From assembly GCA_964505385.1 (NCBI GenBank), contig CAZDIA010000019.1:1-52202 (forward strand): 52,202 bases of DNA, given 5' to 3'. The stretch is from SLJN01 sp964505385 (GTDB lineage: Bacteria; Bacteroidota; Rhodothermia; Balneolales; Natronogracilivirgulaceae). Position numbers and translations under genes: made by a program. Below, in pieces: positions 35,077-43,074 of this stretch. How positions within the stretch are numbered: position 1 is the stretch's first letter; each line of letters begins with the position of its first letter. The notes beneath the pieces were generated by a model. It was not told the DNA's origin. It made no database searches and saw nothing but the letters and a program-made list of their open reading frames with translations.

Positions 35077-36354
35077 TCAGTAAATTATAAAATAAGCTTT
35101 CAACTGACGGTGAATGGTGGTGTATAATTCCTTAACGATAATTATCACGGGCATGGCAAATAAAAGCCCCCAAAAACCGAACATGATTGAACCGGCGATT
35201 GCGCCGAGGAAAACAACAAGAGGGTGCAAGTTTGTGATTTTGCCGAAAATCACAGGTTTAAAGTAGATATTATCCAATAACTGGACAATTAATACAACCG
35301 CAATACTCCATAGAATTAGATTATCTGTATCTATGAATGGAATAACCGGAGAAATTTCCGGAACGATTAAAGAATAAATACTAATAACAGCCAATCCGAT
35401 TACACTGCCAAAATATGGAATGATATTTGTCAACCCTCCGATCAGCGCAAGAAAGAGGCTGATCCCCCAATCAAATCCAATCAAGATGAGTAGGATCCAA
35501 AATGATAAGCTTACTAATAAAACCTGCACAGCAGTACCTCGCAAGTAATTACCGATAGCCCTATCTACGTTGTCCAATGCTGTGAAAGCCATTTCGAAAT
35601 AGGTGTTGGGTATGGATCTGATCAGCACTTTTTTTAAATGGCCATTATCGACGAGCATAAAAAGAAAAACAACCGGCATAATAAACCATATTGATAATAC
35701 TCCGAAAAGAGAACCCAGAATGCTGTCTCGCATAAGTTCGGTTTCATCAGGTTGATCAGCCTCTGCATCGTCAAGTAAGTGACCGAATTGTCTCTGGTTA
35801 TACAGGTAGTTTTCCCAGGTTTGATCAGATATGAGAGGTTCTCCGTAGTCATCCAAAGTATTCCGATATTCTTCAAGCAGTTGACTTTCCTCCTCATCAA
35901 GCACCATAATTCGATTAAATGACTCTCTTAATGGCTCCATTTCATCACCGAAAATGTTGAAAATCAGATTACCCTGCTGATCCTCACTGTCATTCAGATC
36001 AAAATAGTGGATATACCGATCATTAAACTGATATTGAGTATTTATTTTAAGCTCCATCATTTGCAGATCATCTGAAACGAACCTAATGGTTTCGCGTGAA
36101 ATCAGATACACAGACAAGACAAATACGAGAAACAAAATAAGTATGCTGAATCCGTGCGGAATACCTATGTGATTGAGTCGGGTAAGTAACGGCAAGCCAA
36201 TGTAAGCTGCAATCGCACCGAAGACGAAAGGGAGAATCAGAGCCTGAGCAGAAATGAGCACATAAATCCCTGCTACTATAAAAATGATTGCAGAAATTGT
36301 GTTAATGAAAACAGTTCGTTTTCTACGTTGTGGCTTATATGTTGTCCTGCTCAA
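35077..36354 (-). CDS. AI-2E family transporter (PerM-like permease)
   Basis: An integral membrane protein of 425 residues with six to eight helices, in the family that includes TqsA, YhhT and sodium/proton antiporters. The C-terminal half has GGLTNIIPYFGSVIGLA and KPVIFGKITNLHPLVVFLG, both family hallmarks. A soluble acidic loop of about 110 residues (about 95-205) separates the helix groups, as in PerM proteins. The true substrate is unknown; AI-2 export is not implied. The start is TTG at 36354, one base after the stop of the cyclic-nucleotide-binding gene, so translation is probably coupled. Confidence 0.88.
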   Translation of the reverse strand: MSRTTYKPQRRKRTVFINTISAIIFIVAGIYVLISAQALILPFVFGAIAAYIGLPLLTRLNHIGIPHGFSILILFLVFVLSVYLISRETIRFVSDDLQMMELKINTQYQFNDRYIHYFDLNDSEDQQGNLIFNIFGDEMEPLRESFNRIMVLDEEESQLLEEYRNTLDDYGEPLISDQTWENYLYNQRQFGHLLDDAEADQPDETELMRDSILGSLFGVLSIWFIMPVVFLFMLVDNGHLKKVLIRSIPNTYFEMAFTALDNVDRAIGNYLRGTAVQVLLVSLSFWILLILIGFDWGISLFLALIGGLTNIIPYFGSVIGLAVISIYSLIVPEISPVIPFIDTDNLILWSIAVVLIVQLLDNIYFKPVIFGKITNLHPLVVFLGAIAGSIMFGFWGLLFAMPVIIIVKELYTTIHRQLKAYFIIY

Positions 36355-36355
36355 G

Positions 36356-36880
36356 TTATGAAGAGGTTTGATTTTGTGATGAAGTCAACTGTTTATTGGT
36401 CAGCTTCAATCGCATTCCGATTATGATGGCCAGCTGTTTTACTATTTTTACTCCGGTTTTTGGATCATCATGAAGGAATTTGTCTAACTCACTTCGAAAT
36501 ATCGCGAGTAGCCGTGTTTTTTCCTGAGCAACAGCAGATGCAGATCGGGGAGAGTTATCCAGTAATGCCAGCTCCCCAAAAAATTCACCAGTTTGTAGGC
36601 GGGCAAGTATATAAGACTGATCCTCATCTTCCTGTAAAATGCTGACCGTCCCGGAATCTACGATAAACATTGCGGCACCAGGCTGATGCATGTGAAAAAT
36701 ATATTCGTCAGGCTCATACTCTCTGAGGTGCAGCAATCCTGATATGTTTTTGATTTCCTTGTCGGTGAGAGTTTCGAACAGGGGAATTTCCTTCAATACT
36801 TGATATTCTTCCCTTTCTTTAAAATACCGGTATATATAATCCCAAAATGGTTGGAATTGTTTATAAGAATTATTACTCAT
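36356..36880 (-). CDS. cyclic nucleotide-binding domain protein
   Basis: A 174-residue protein with a CRP-like cyclic nucleotide-binding fold: IPLFETLTDKEI opens the domain, YIFHMHQPGAAMFIVDSGTVSI gives the beta-roll, and GEFFGELALLDNSPRSASAVA is the phosphate-binding cassette with the Arg that contacts the phosphate. No helix-turn-helix follows; the C-terminal 30 residues are a helix, so it is not a CRP-type regulator. The next gene, a permease, starts one base after its stop, suggesting that this domain senses a ligand for the permease. ATG at 36880. Confidence 0.88.
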   Translation of the reverse strand: MSNNSYKQFQPFWDYIYRYFKEREEYQVLKEIPLFETLTDKEIKNISGLLHLREYEPDEYIFHMHQPGAAMFIVDSGTVSILQEDEDQSYILARLQTGEFFGELALLDNSPRSASAVAQEKTRLLAIFRSELDKFLHDDPKTGVKIVKQLAIIIGMRLKLTNKQLTSSQNQTSS

Positions 36881-37410
36881 ACCCCTGAATACTATGCCCT
36901 GATTAACTTAATTTCCGAAATCGTAGCTTAAGAAAAAATCGCACTAATTTGAAATTAAGATAATGAATCAATTCCAACTATGGAAAGTGGAACTGAACAA
37001 TTTGAGTTAAAACAGAATCCAGAAAATTACAGGAGAGAAAAAAGAGAGGAACGGATAAAGATTTGACTTCAGGGAGGAGCTGTACTAAGAGACGCAGAAA
37101 CGAAGCATTATTTCGAATTAAATAAAATTAACACAAAGCTTGATCGGTTAATGAAGCTCGAAAATGGAATGAATCAAAAAATATGCCTAATAGAGAACAT
37201 ATGGAATCATTCATTTGCTAATTTTTGTTCAGATTGATTAGCGGCATACAGATTCTTTATGGAAAACCTGTTATCAAAAATGGCCAGTAAATTCCAGCAA
37301 ACAATCGTTAAGTTGTATTGTACTCAGACACACTTCTCTTTTTGACCGGGCAAAAGTTGCCGGCGATTGAACTGCGCAACTCCGCTACCGGTAATAACAA
37401 ACAATTAACC
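36881..37410. other. 530-base intergenic region without a clear gene
   Basis: Located between infC and the cyclic-nucleotide-binding gene, both minus strand. It holds the possible pseudogene at 36980-37237. I looked for rpmI and rplT, which normally follow infC, and found neither. Confidence 0.6.
36980..37237 (+). pseudogene. possible degraded short gene, one in-frame TGA
   Basis: An 85-codon frame from ATG at 36980 to TGA at 37235 is broken only by a TGA at 37064-37066. Both halves look protein-like: a charged helix rich in Arg, Glu and Lys, then GGAVLRDAETKHYFELNKIN and a helical K/L/E/N segment. It matches no family I know. The surrounding 530 bases are otherwise empty. It could be a decaying gene or chance. 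Confidence 0.3.
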
Positions 37411-37950
37411 TTATTTCTTTACAGGAGTTAGCACCATCGACATGCGCTTACCCTCGAGTGTAGCGGATGTTTCGACTTTGCTCAAGTCACTGAGGTCTTC
37501 AGCAAGTCGATCCAGCAACTCTTCGCCCTTATCGCTGTATATGATATCCCGACCGCGAAACTGAACAGTGGCCTTTACCTTATCCCCATCCTTGAGGAAC
37601 TTTTGGGCGTGCCTCACTTTGAAATTATAGTCATGATCATCCGTATGGGGGCGAAACCTTAGTTCTTTAACGCTGACGTTATGCTGTTTTTTCTTAGCGT
37701 CTTTTTCCTTTTTCTTTTTCTCAAAGACGTGCTTCCCATAGTCTATAACTTTACATACGGGCGGGTCGGCATTTGGCGCTACTTCGACCAAATCCAGCTC
37801 ATAGCTTTCTGCTATTCTCAGCGCTTCTTCTGAATCTGTAACAACGTGCTCCCCGTCAGGTTTGATAACCCGGACTTTGGAAGCCTCAATCTCCTCATTT
37901 ACGCGTTCCTTCGGTTCCTTCTTGGGAGAACTTGTTTGTTTCCTACGAAT
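37411..37950 (-). CDS. infC: translation initiation factor IF-3, AUU start
   Basis: IF-3 keeps the 30S subunit free and checks initiator tRNA and start codons. The N-terminal domain contains RVNEEI, VRVIKPDG, ALRIAESYELDLVEVAPNADPPVCKVIDYGK; the linker is Lys-rich (EKKKKEKDAKKK), and the C-terminal domain has KELRFRPHTDDHDYNFK and KVKATVQFRGRD. The frame has no ATG, GTG or TTG before VNEEI; ATT at 37950-37948 gives 179 residues, the standard length. AGGAG lies 7 bases upstream, inside the thrS stop region (thrS stop 37957-37955). AUU is the classic infC start in E. coli and serves autoregulation. rpmI and rplT are not downstream, which is unusual. Confidence 0.95.
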   Translation of the reverse strand: MRRKQTSSPKKEPKERVNEEIEASKVRVIKPDGEHVVTDSEEALRIAESYELDLVEVAPNADPPVCKVIDYGKHVFEKKKKEKDAKKKQHNVSVKELRFRPHTDDHDYNFKVRHAQKFLKDGDKVKATVQFRGRDIIYSDKGEELLDRLAEDLSDLSKVETSATLEGKRMSMVLTPVKK

Positions 37951-37954
37951 AACT

Positions 37955-39934
37955 TTACTCCTCGGTTTTAGTTAGTAGTTGCGCATCCGGTGTCAACTTC
38001 TCGGATACTTCATGTTTAATATTCGCTATAAAATCTGAAAAATTAAAGCTGCCGATATCTCCTTTTTTGTGTCGACGAACACTTACTGATCCGGCTTGCT
38101 TCTCTTTTTCACCCACAATTAACATATACGGAATTTTTCCGGTTTCCGCATCCCTGATTTTTGCGCCAATCTGCTCGCCGCGCAAATCGGCTTTAACACG
38201 GAAACCTTCTCTGCGCAATTCAGATATGCAATACTCAGCATATTCATTGTATTGATCTGATATCGGAATCACAACGGCCTGCTCAGGAGCCAGCCAGAGC
38301 GGAAAATCACCGGCAAAATGTTCGATTAAAATGGAGACAAACCGCTCCATTGATCCGAATGGTGCCCGGTGAATCATCACCGGACGATGGCGTGCATTAT
38401 CATGACCAACGTATTGGAGATCAAAACGTTCGGGCAAGTTGTAATCAACCTGAATGGTGCCGAGCTGCCAGCTTCGCATCAGCGCGTCTTTGACCATGAA
38501 ATCAAGTTTGGGACCGTAAAAGGCAGCTTCGCCGTATACAACTTTAGTTTCAAGGCCTTTGTCTTTGGCTGCCCGCATAATTGCGGCTTCTGCTTTTTCC
38601 CAGTTTTCATCAGATCCGATATACGGAGAATGATCATGCTTGTCGCGCAGGGAAATTTGAGCTGTATAATCAGTAAAATCAAGGATGTTAAATATACCCA
38701 GCACCAAGTCGATCACTTTTTTAAACTCGTCCTCTACCTGATCCGCTCTGCAAAAAATATGCGCGTCATCTTGGGTGAATCCCCGTACGCGAGTAAGGCC
38801 GTGAAGTTCGCCGCTCTGTTCGTAGCGATAAACGGTGCCAAATTCCGCGTATCGAATCGGGAGTTCCCGGTATGATCTTGGCCGCGAATTGTAGATTTCA
38901 CAGTGATGCGGACAATTCATCGGCTTCAGAAGAAACTCCTCATTCTCATTCGGGGTCTGGATCGGTTGGAAAGAATCCTCTCCGTATTTTTCGTAGTGGC
39001 CCGAAGTTACATAGAGTTCTTTGGATCCGATGTGAGGCGAGATCACCGGTTCATAACCGGCATCCTGCTGTGCCTTTTTCAAAAAATCTTCAAGGCAGTC
39101 CCGCATTACGGCACCCTTGGGCTGCCACAGCGGCAACCCCTGTCCTACGCGCTGTGAAAAAGTAAACAGCTCCATTTCTTTTCCAAGCTTTCGGTGATCC
39201 CGTTTTTTCGCTTCTTCGAGCATCTCAAGATACTCGTCAAGCTCTTTTTTCTTAGGAAAGGAGACGCCGTAAATACGGGTGAGCTGTTTGCTTTTCTCAT
39301 CACCGCGCCAGTAGGCGCCGGCAATATTCAGAAGCTTGATAGCTTTTACATTGCCGGTGTGGGGGATGTGCGGCCCGCGGCATAAATCAACAAAATTGCC
39401 TTGCTGATAAAAAGTGATTTCTCCATCATCAAGCTCTTTGATCAGCTCGATCTTGTACGGATCACCTTTTTCCTTGTAATATTTTAGTGCTTCTTCTTTG
39501 GATATTTCACTTCGCTTGTACTCATTTTTCTGCCGGGCGAGCTCATGCATCTTCTCTTCAATTTTCTCAAGCTCAGATGCCTCAAGCTTATGATCACCAA
39601 AGTCAATATCGTAATAAAAACCGTTATCTATGGGCGGGCCGATACCGAATTTAACACCGGGATAAAGTGTTTCAACAGCCTCAGCCATCAGGTGAGCGGA
39701 GGAATGCCAAAACGTTTTTTTACCATCTTCTTCATTCCAGGTATTTATCTGAATTTCTCCGTCATTGTGGATAGGCCGCTCGAGGTCGTAAATTTCACCG
39801 TCGAGGGTATAACTGAGTGCATTGCGCGCCAGACCTTTGGAAATTGATTCGGCTACATCATAACCGGTTACACCGGCCGGGAATGTACGTTCGGTTCCGT
39901 CCGGAAAAGTCAGCTTAATTTGTTTTGCACTCAT
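37955..39934 (-). CDS. thrS: threonyl-tRNA synthetase
   Basis: Charges tRNA-Thr. The 659-residue enzyme has the N-terminal TGS domain (about 5-65), the editing domain with HSSAHLMAEAVE and the later CRGPHIPHTG, and the class II catalytic core: LKPMNCPHHCEIY (zinc Cys and the motif around it), YRYEQSGELHGLTRVRGFTQDDAHIF, and motif 3 HRAPFGSMERF. The C-terminal anticodon-binding domain follows (VVIPISDQYNEYA). Editing motifs are intact. Start is ATG at 39934. infC begins 4 bases after its stop, so the two form an operon. A near-perfect palindrome lies about 83 bases upstream. Confidence 0.97.
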   Translation of the reverse strand: MSAKQIKLTFPDGTERTFPAGVTGYDVAESISKGLARNALSYTLDGEIYDLERPIHNDGEIQINTWNEEDGKKTFWHSSAHLMAEAVETLYPGVKFGIGPPIDNGFYYDIDFGDHKLEASELEKIEEKMHELARQKNEYKRSEISKEEALKYYKEKGDPYKIELIKELDDGEITFYQQGNFVDLCRGPHIPHTGNVKAIKLLNIAGAYWRGDEKSKQLTRIYGVSFPKKKELDEYLEMLEEAKKRDHRKLGKEMELFTFSQRVGQGLPLWQPKGAVMRDCLEDFLKKAQQDAGYEPVISPHIGSKELYVTSGHYEKYGEDSFQPIQTPNENEEFLLKPMNCPHHCEIYNSRPRSYRELPIRYAEFGTVYRYEQSGELHGLTRVRGFTQDDAHIFCRADQVEDEFKKVIDLVLGIFNILDFTDYTAQISLRDKHDHSPYIGSDENWEKAEAAIMRAAKDKGLETKVVYGEAAFYGPKLDFMVKDALMRSWQLGTIQVDYNLPERFDLQYVGHDNARHRPVMIHRAPFGSMERFVSILIEHFAGDFPLWLAPEQAVVIPISDQYNEYAEYCISELRREGFRVKADLRGEQIGAKIRDAETGKIPYMLIVGEKEKQAGSVSVRRHKKGDIGSFNFSDFIANIKHEVSEKLTPDAQLLTKTEE

Positions 39935-40016
39935 TCAGTAAATTGATTCGATTTTTTCGGTTGTAAATAACAGTTAATAAGCTATAGATGATATGAATAT
40001 TGATCTACGAGCGACT

Positions 40017-40036
40017 GCGCTTATAATTATAAGTGC
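40017..40036. promoter_or_regulatory. palindrome upstream of thrS
   Basis: GCGCTTATAATTATAAGTGC is a 20-base palindrome with one mismatched pair, centred on the perfect 14-base CTTATAATTATAAG, 83-102 bases before the thrS start. It may be an operator of the thrS-infC operon or a chance AT-rich palindrome. Confidence 0.4.
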
Positions 40037-40144
40037 ACGTGAATTTACAAAAAAAGAGAATGGATGGTAACAAAGAACTTTAGTGTAATCCGGATAAAAA
40101 AATAATAAGGCAAAACATTTTAATAGCATTAATTAACCGTACTG

Positions 40145-40588
40145 TCAGGTATCTGAAGCTCCTGAATCCGAATCTTTTTTCGTTGTTGATTTTGCCTGTT
40201 TTGATTCACTTTTATTATTCGACTCTGATCCCGTTTTTTGGGATGAATCACCGGTTGTTGCGGCCGAGGATCCTGCGGCTGTGCCCGCTGTCGACCCGCT
40301 GTCACTCTTTGATGTAGTTTGAGTAGTTTTTGACTCCGTTTCAGATTTGTCTGCTGATGAGGATTTCTCATCAGCACTCTTTTCCTGCTCCTTCACTTCA
40401 TTCAATTGTTTTCGAAGCCGGTCACGAAACTTGCCGAATTCATTGTTTATGTTTTGTGTGGCATCTTTTCCTTTCTGAGTCCACTCTTTTCTTGTTTCTG
40501 AACCCTTGTTGGGGGCAATGAGAATTCCAACGATAGTTCCTATAATGGTTCCGATGATAATTCCGGCTAAAGTTCGCAGTAAATTCAT
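40145..40588 (-). CDS. YtxH domain-containing protein
   Basis: A small membrane-associated protein of 147 residues: one glycine-rich N-terminal helix (LAGIIIGTIIGTIVGILIAP), then NKGSETRKEWTQKGKDA as in YtxH/gas-vesicle-type proteins, a helical region, and a long S/T/K/E-rich disordered tail. YtxH proteins are often stress-related; the exact role is unknown. The ATG at 40588 is preferred over the upstream in-frame start at 40627 because the helix then begins at residue 2. It is the first of three tandem relatives. Confidence 0.8.
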   Translation of the reverse strand: MNLLRTLAGIIIGTIIGTIVGILIAPNKGSETRKEWTQKGKDATQNINNEFGKFRDRLRKQLNEVKEQEKSADEKSSSADKSETESKTTQTTSKSDSGSTAGTAAGSSAATTGDSSQKTGSESNNKSESKQAKSTTKKDSDSGASDT

Positions 40589-40707
40589 AGCAAATAAATT
40601 TTGTGTTGTAAATAAGCAAGTACCCATCGCAATTTTTCGGAAAATTACGATCAGCGGATTATGAATTGATTAAGATCTTATTTTGAGACGGTATGCTCAA
40701 AATACAT

Positions 40708-40857
40708 TTAAAACTGGAATTGTTTCCACTGTTTTTGTGCTTTTTTTGATAGTCTCTTTCTGGTCTTATATCCTTTTTCAGGGGCATTCAGTAATGCCCA
40801 GATGCCACCAATTAAAAAACCGATTGATAGCCCGAGAAAAATTCTCAGAAAATTCAT
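40708..40857 (-). CDS. 49-residue YtxH-like membrane micro-protein
   Basis: A short gene (ATG 40857, TAA 40708) encoding MNFLRIFLGLSIGFLIGG and then IWALLNAPEKGYKTRKRLSK and a basic C terminus. The glycine-zipper helix followed by AP-x-K-G-x-x-T-R-K repeats the N terminus of the 147-residue neighbour (IAPNKGSETRK), so it is a paralogue lacking the tail. No clear Shine-Dalgarno is visible. Confidence 0.65.
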   Translation of the reverse strand: MNFLRIFLGLSIGFLIGGIWALLNAPEKGYKTRKRLSKKAQKQWKQFQF

Positions 40858-40929
40858 AATGCTATAAGATTTCAAAGAATGTACGGTTTAATTAATAATG
40901 AATAACGTTATAGAATTCAAACTTACTGA

Positions 40930-41073
40930 TCAGGACTTATCAAACCATCCCCGCTTTTTGCGATCATAGCGTTTGCGGTAAGCAGGCCTGTGAAACGGAG
41001 AAATAATCAAACCCATCAATACTCCGGCAGTGGTTCCTAAGAGAATAGCAAGTAATAATTTAAATGTGTTCAT
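40930..41073 (-). CDS. 47-residue YtxH-like membrane micro-protein
   Basis: ATG at 41073 to TGA at 40930, encoding MNTFKLLLAILLGTTAGVLM, then GLIISPFHRPAYRKRYDRKK and a short end (GWFDKS). The arrangement (MN-x-x-(K/R)-helix with G-x-x-x-G, then a proline turn and basic tail) matches the two neighbours and suggests a tandem family. Confidence 0.6.
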   Translation of the reverse strand: MNTFKLLLAILLGTTAGVLMGLIISPFHRPAYRKRYDRKKRGWFDKS

Positions 41074-41507
41074 AATGTGGCTTGGTTATTTGTTCGGAAT
41101 TATCATCCAGAAGAATTAAGTAATTGAACTTTGATATCTATAACATAATTCGTGTAAATTAGAATTTCATGATCACAAGATTATGTCGCATATCGTTATG
41201 AGTCAATATTATATACGAACAAAACCGGGATATATGCTTCATACTATGAAATTTTTGAATATAATCACCGAGCATCAGGCTTTTTACATTTGATTTCCGC
41301 CCCAAAAATTGAATCCATTAACTGATAAAGAACTAAAGATAACAAGATGTCAAGATGTTAAGAAAATAAGAGATGTTTGAAGGAACGACCGGGCTTTGGA
41401 TTCCGATTATTGTATTATCATCTTTACTTTTTCACATCTTGTCATCTTGATCTCTTTACCGCTTCACCGGTTTAGCTGATATGCCCCGCATAAATTAACT
41501 CCTTCAG
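41074..41507. other. 434-base intergenic region with family C repeat
   Basis: Lies between the divergent micro-gene and the UbiA gene. The right half is a palindromic repeat (41341-41452). The left half is AT-rich with no ORF or recognisable RNA. Confidence 0.6.
41341..41452. repeat. palindromic repeat family C, copy 1
   Basis: Imperfect terminal inverted repeats AACAAGATGTCAAGATGTTA (41341-41360) and its near complement (41433-41452; 17 of 20 match) flank a core (GAACGACCGGG, CTTTGGATTCCG, TTATCATCTTTA) that recurs at the window end (52045-52150). Confidence 0.6.
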
Positions 41508-42458
41508 ATGATACGCGATATTTACTTTTTTCTGATCAACCTGCGCTGGCATTATCAGTTGTTTATACTGTCCGGTTGTTATCTTTTTGGCGGGCTATTC
41601 TCTCCGGATATGCAATGGGATACTTTTCTGACCCATTTTCTTATCGTCCATCTGCTTCTATTCGGGGGGGCAACGGCTTACAACAGTTATTGGGATAAAG
41701 ACACCGGGCCTGTCGGCGGACTTCAAAAAGTGCCGCCTATGAAACCCTGGATGCATCCGGTATCCTTGCTCATGCAATTTCCGGGACTGATTGTTGGATG
41801 GTGGATTGGCTGGCAATATGTTCTTATCTATCTGATTGCTATGCTGATGTTTTGGTTGTACAGTTCTCCGATGTTTCGCTGGAAAGGGCGCCCTTTGCTT
41901 AGTTTAGTGGCAATTGGGGTAAGTACCGGTTGGGCCGGATTTTGGCTGGGATCCCTTTCTGCCGGCGGCGATCTGACCAATCCGGTAGGATGGATCGGCT
42001 CCATCGGGGTAATGCTGATTATTCTGAGTATGTATCCGATGTCCCAGATTTATCAGGTCATGGAAGATTATGAACGCGGCGACCGCACTTTTACCGTTCA
42101 CTACGGGCTGGAGAATGTCAAAGCGTTTTTTATCGGAAGTTTTTCGATCGGTGTTATCGGATCATCCTCAGCACTGTTTGTTATTGATCTGCTTACCGGG
42201 TTGCTGTTTTTTGTAATTGCATCACTGAGTGGTTTTTTAGCATGGTCGATCTTCCGCACACTCAGCGGATTTCCGGATGAGTACGACAGGGTTATGCGAA
42301 TTAAATATATGACGTCATTTCTCTTTATCATCTTTATTACATTTACATTGATCCATGTTCACGTTTTTAACATGGGAAGGCCGGCAGTGCCGGAAATCAG
42401 GGGCGAACGCTTTGCTTCAACCGAGGTGTTGGTTCCGCAAAATGAACACAAAAAATAA
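41508..42458 (+). CDS. UbiA family prenyltransferase
   Basis: An integral membrane prenyltransferase of 316 residues with 8-9 helices. The first substrate motif reads YNSYWDKDTGPVGG, a variant of NDxxDxxxD with N and D retained; the second is QVMEDYERGDRTFTVHYG, the D-x-x-x-D element. Members attach a polyprenyl or phytyl chain to quinone, haem or chlorophyll precursors; the substrate is not deducible, and menaquinone-type MenA is not favoured because no men genes are adjacent. The thioredoxin-like gene starts 8 bases after its stop, so they are probably cotranscribed. ATG at 41508. Confidence 0.85.
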   Translation: MIRDIYFFLINLRWHYQLFILSGCYLFGGLFSPDMQWDTFLTHFLIVHLLLFGGATAYNSYWDKDTGPVGGLQKVPPMKPWMHPVSLLMQFPGLIVGWWIGWQYVLIYLIAMLMFWLYSSPMFRWKGRPLLSLVAIGVSTGWAGFWLGSLSAGGDLTNPVGWIGSIGVMLIILSMYPMSQIYQVMEDYERGDRTFTVHYGLENVKAFFIGSFSIGVIGSSSALFVIDLLTGLLFFVIASLSGFLAWSIFRTLSGFPDEYDRVMRIKYMTSFLFIIFITFTLIHVHVFNMGRPAVPEIRGERFASTEVLVPQNEHKK

Positions 42459-42465
42459 TTTATCT

Positions 42466-43074
42466 ATGAGCTATATCACCCGTGAAATTATTAATCAATC
42501 CTATACCTACAATCAATTTCGAAAAGAGCTGGAAGATTTGTTAAATGAGGGTAAAACTACTGGAGAAAACCATTCCGAAGATTTGGTGAATTATACTAAA
42601 ATGAACCTGCACCGAATGAAGCGCCTTGAAAAGAAACCGGAATTGAATGAGGAATTGAAAAAAGCACTTGATAAGATCGAAAATCCTCAGATTTGGTTTG
42701 TTATGGTGGAAGGCTGGTGCGGAGATGTTGCTCAAAACCTGCCCACCATAAACAAAATGGCAGAATATTCCGACAAAATTGAGCTCCGGTTAATTTTGCG
42801 AGATAAACATTTGGATATAATGGATCAATATTTAACTAACGGAACCCGCTCTATTCCAAAATTGATAGCATTGGATAAAGAATCCCTTGATGAGTTGTGG
42901 ACCTGGGGGCCTCGTCCGAAAGAGTGCCAGAACAAAGTGGATGAGATGAAGCGGCAGGAAATGGATAAAATGGTTATGGCCGAAAATATTCATCGCTGGT
43001 ATGCGAATGATAAAACGGAAGCCCTCCAAAAGGAGTTTGCGCAGTTAGTGCAGATTGGAGAGTTACAGGAGTGA
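42466..43074 (+). CDS. thioredoxin-like protein with incomplete CxxC
   Basis: A 202-residue cytoplasmic protein with a thioredoxin-9-type fold: helical N-terminal part (residues 1-70), then IWFVMVEGWCGDVAQNLP with the active-site position, ELRLILRDKH, and the cis-proline-like NGTRSIPKLIAL. Only the first Cys of the usual WCGDC motif is present (Cys-Gly-Asp-Val), so dithiol oxidoreductase activity is doubtful. The ATG at 42466 is chosen; upstream in-frame starts (42355, 42442) overlap the UbiA gene. Function unknown. Confidence 0.82.
   Translation: MSYITREIINQSYTYNQFRKELEDLLNEGKTTGENHSEDLVNYTKMNLHRMKRLEKKPELNEELKKALDKIENPQIWFVMVEGWCGDVAQNLPTINKMAEYSDKIELRLILRDKHLDIMDQYLTNGTRSIPKLIALDKESLDELWTWGPRPKECQNKVDEMKRQEMDKMVMAENIHRWYANDKTEALQKEFAQLVQIGELQE

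Noticed and set aside
37064..37066. In-frame TGA read as selenocysteine
   Set aside because: The peptide is unlike any selenoprotein and no following SECIS-like hairpin is evident; decay or chance is more likely.
40129..40377. 82-codon ORF overlapping the YtxH gene in another frame
   Set aside because: Its low-complexity Q/R/N composition is the shadow of the S/K/E-rich tail of the YtxH protein.
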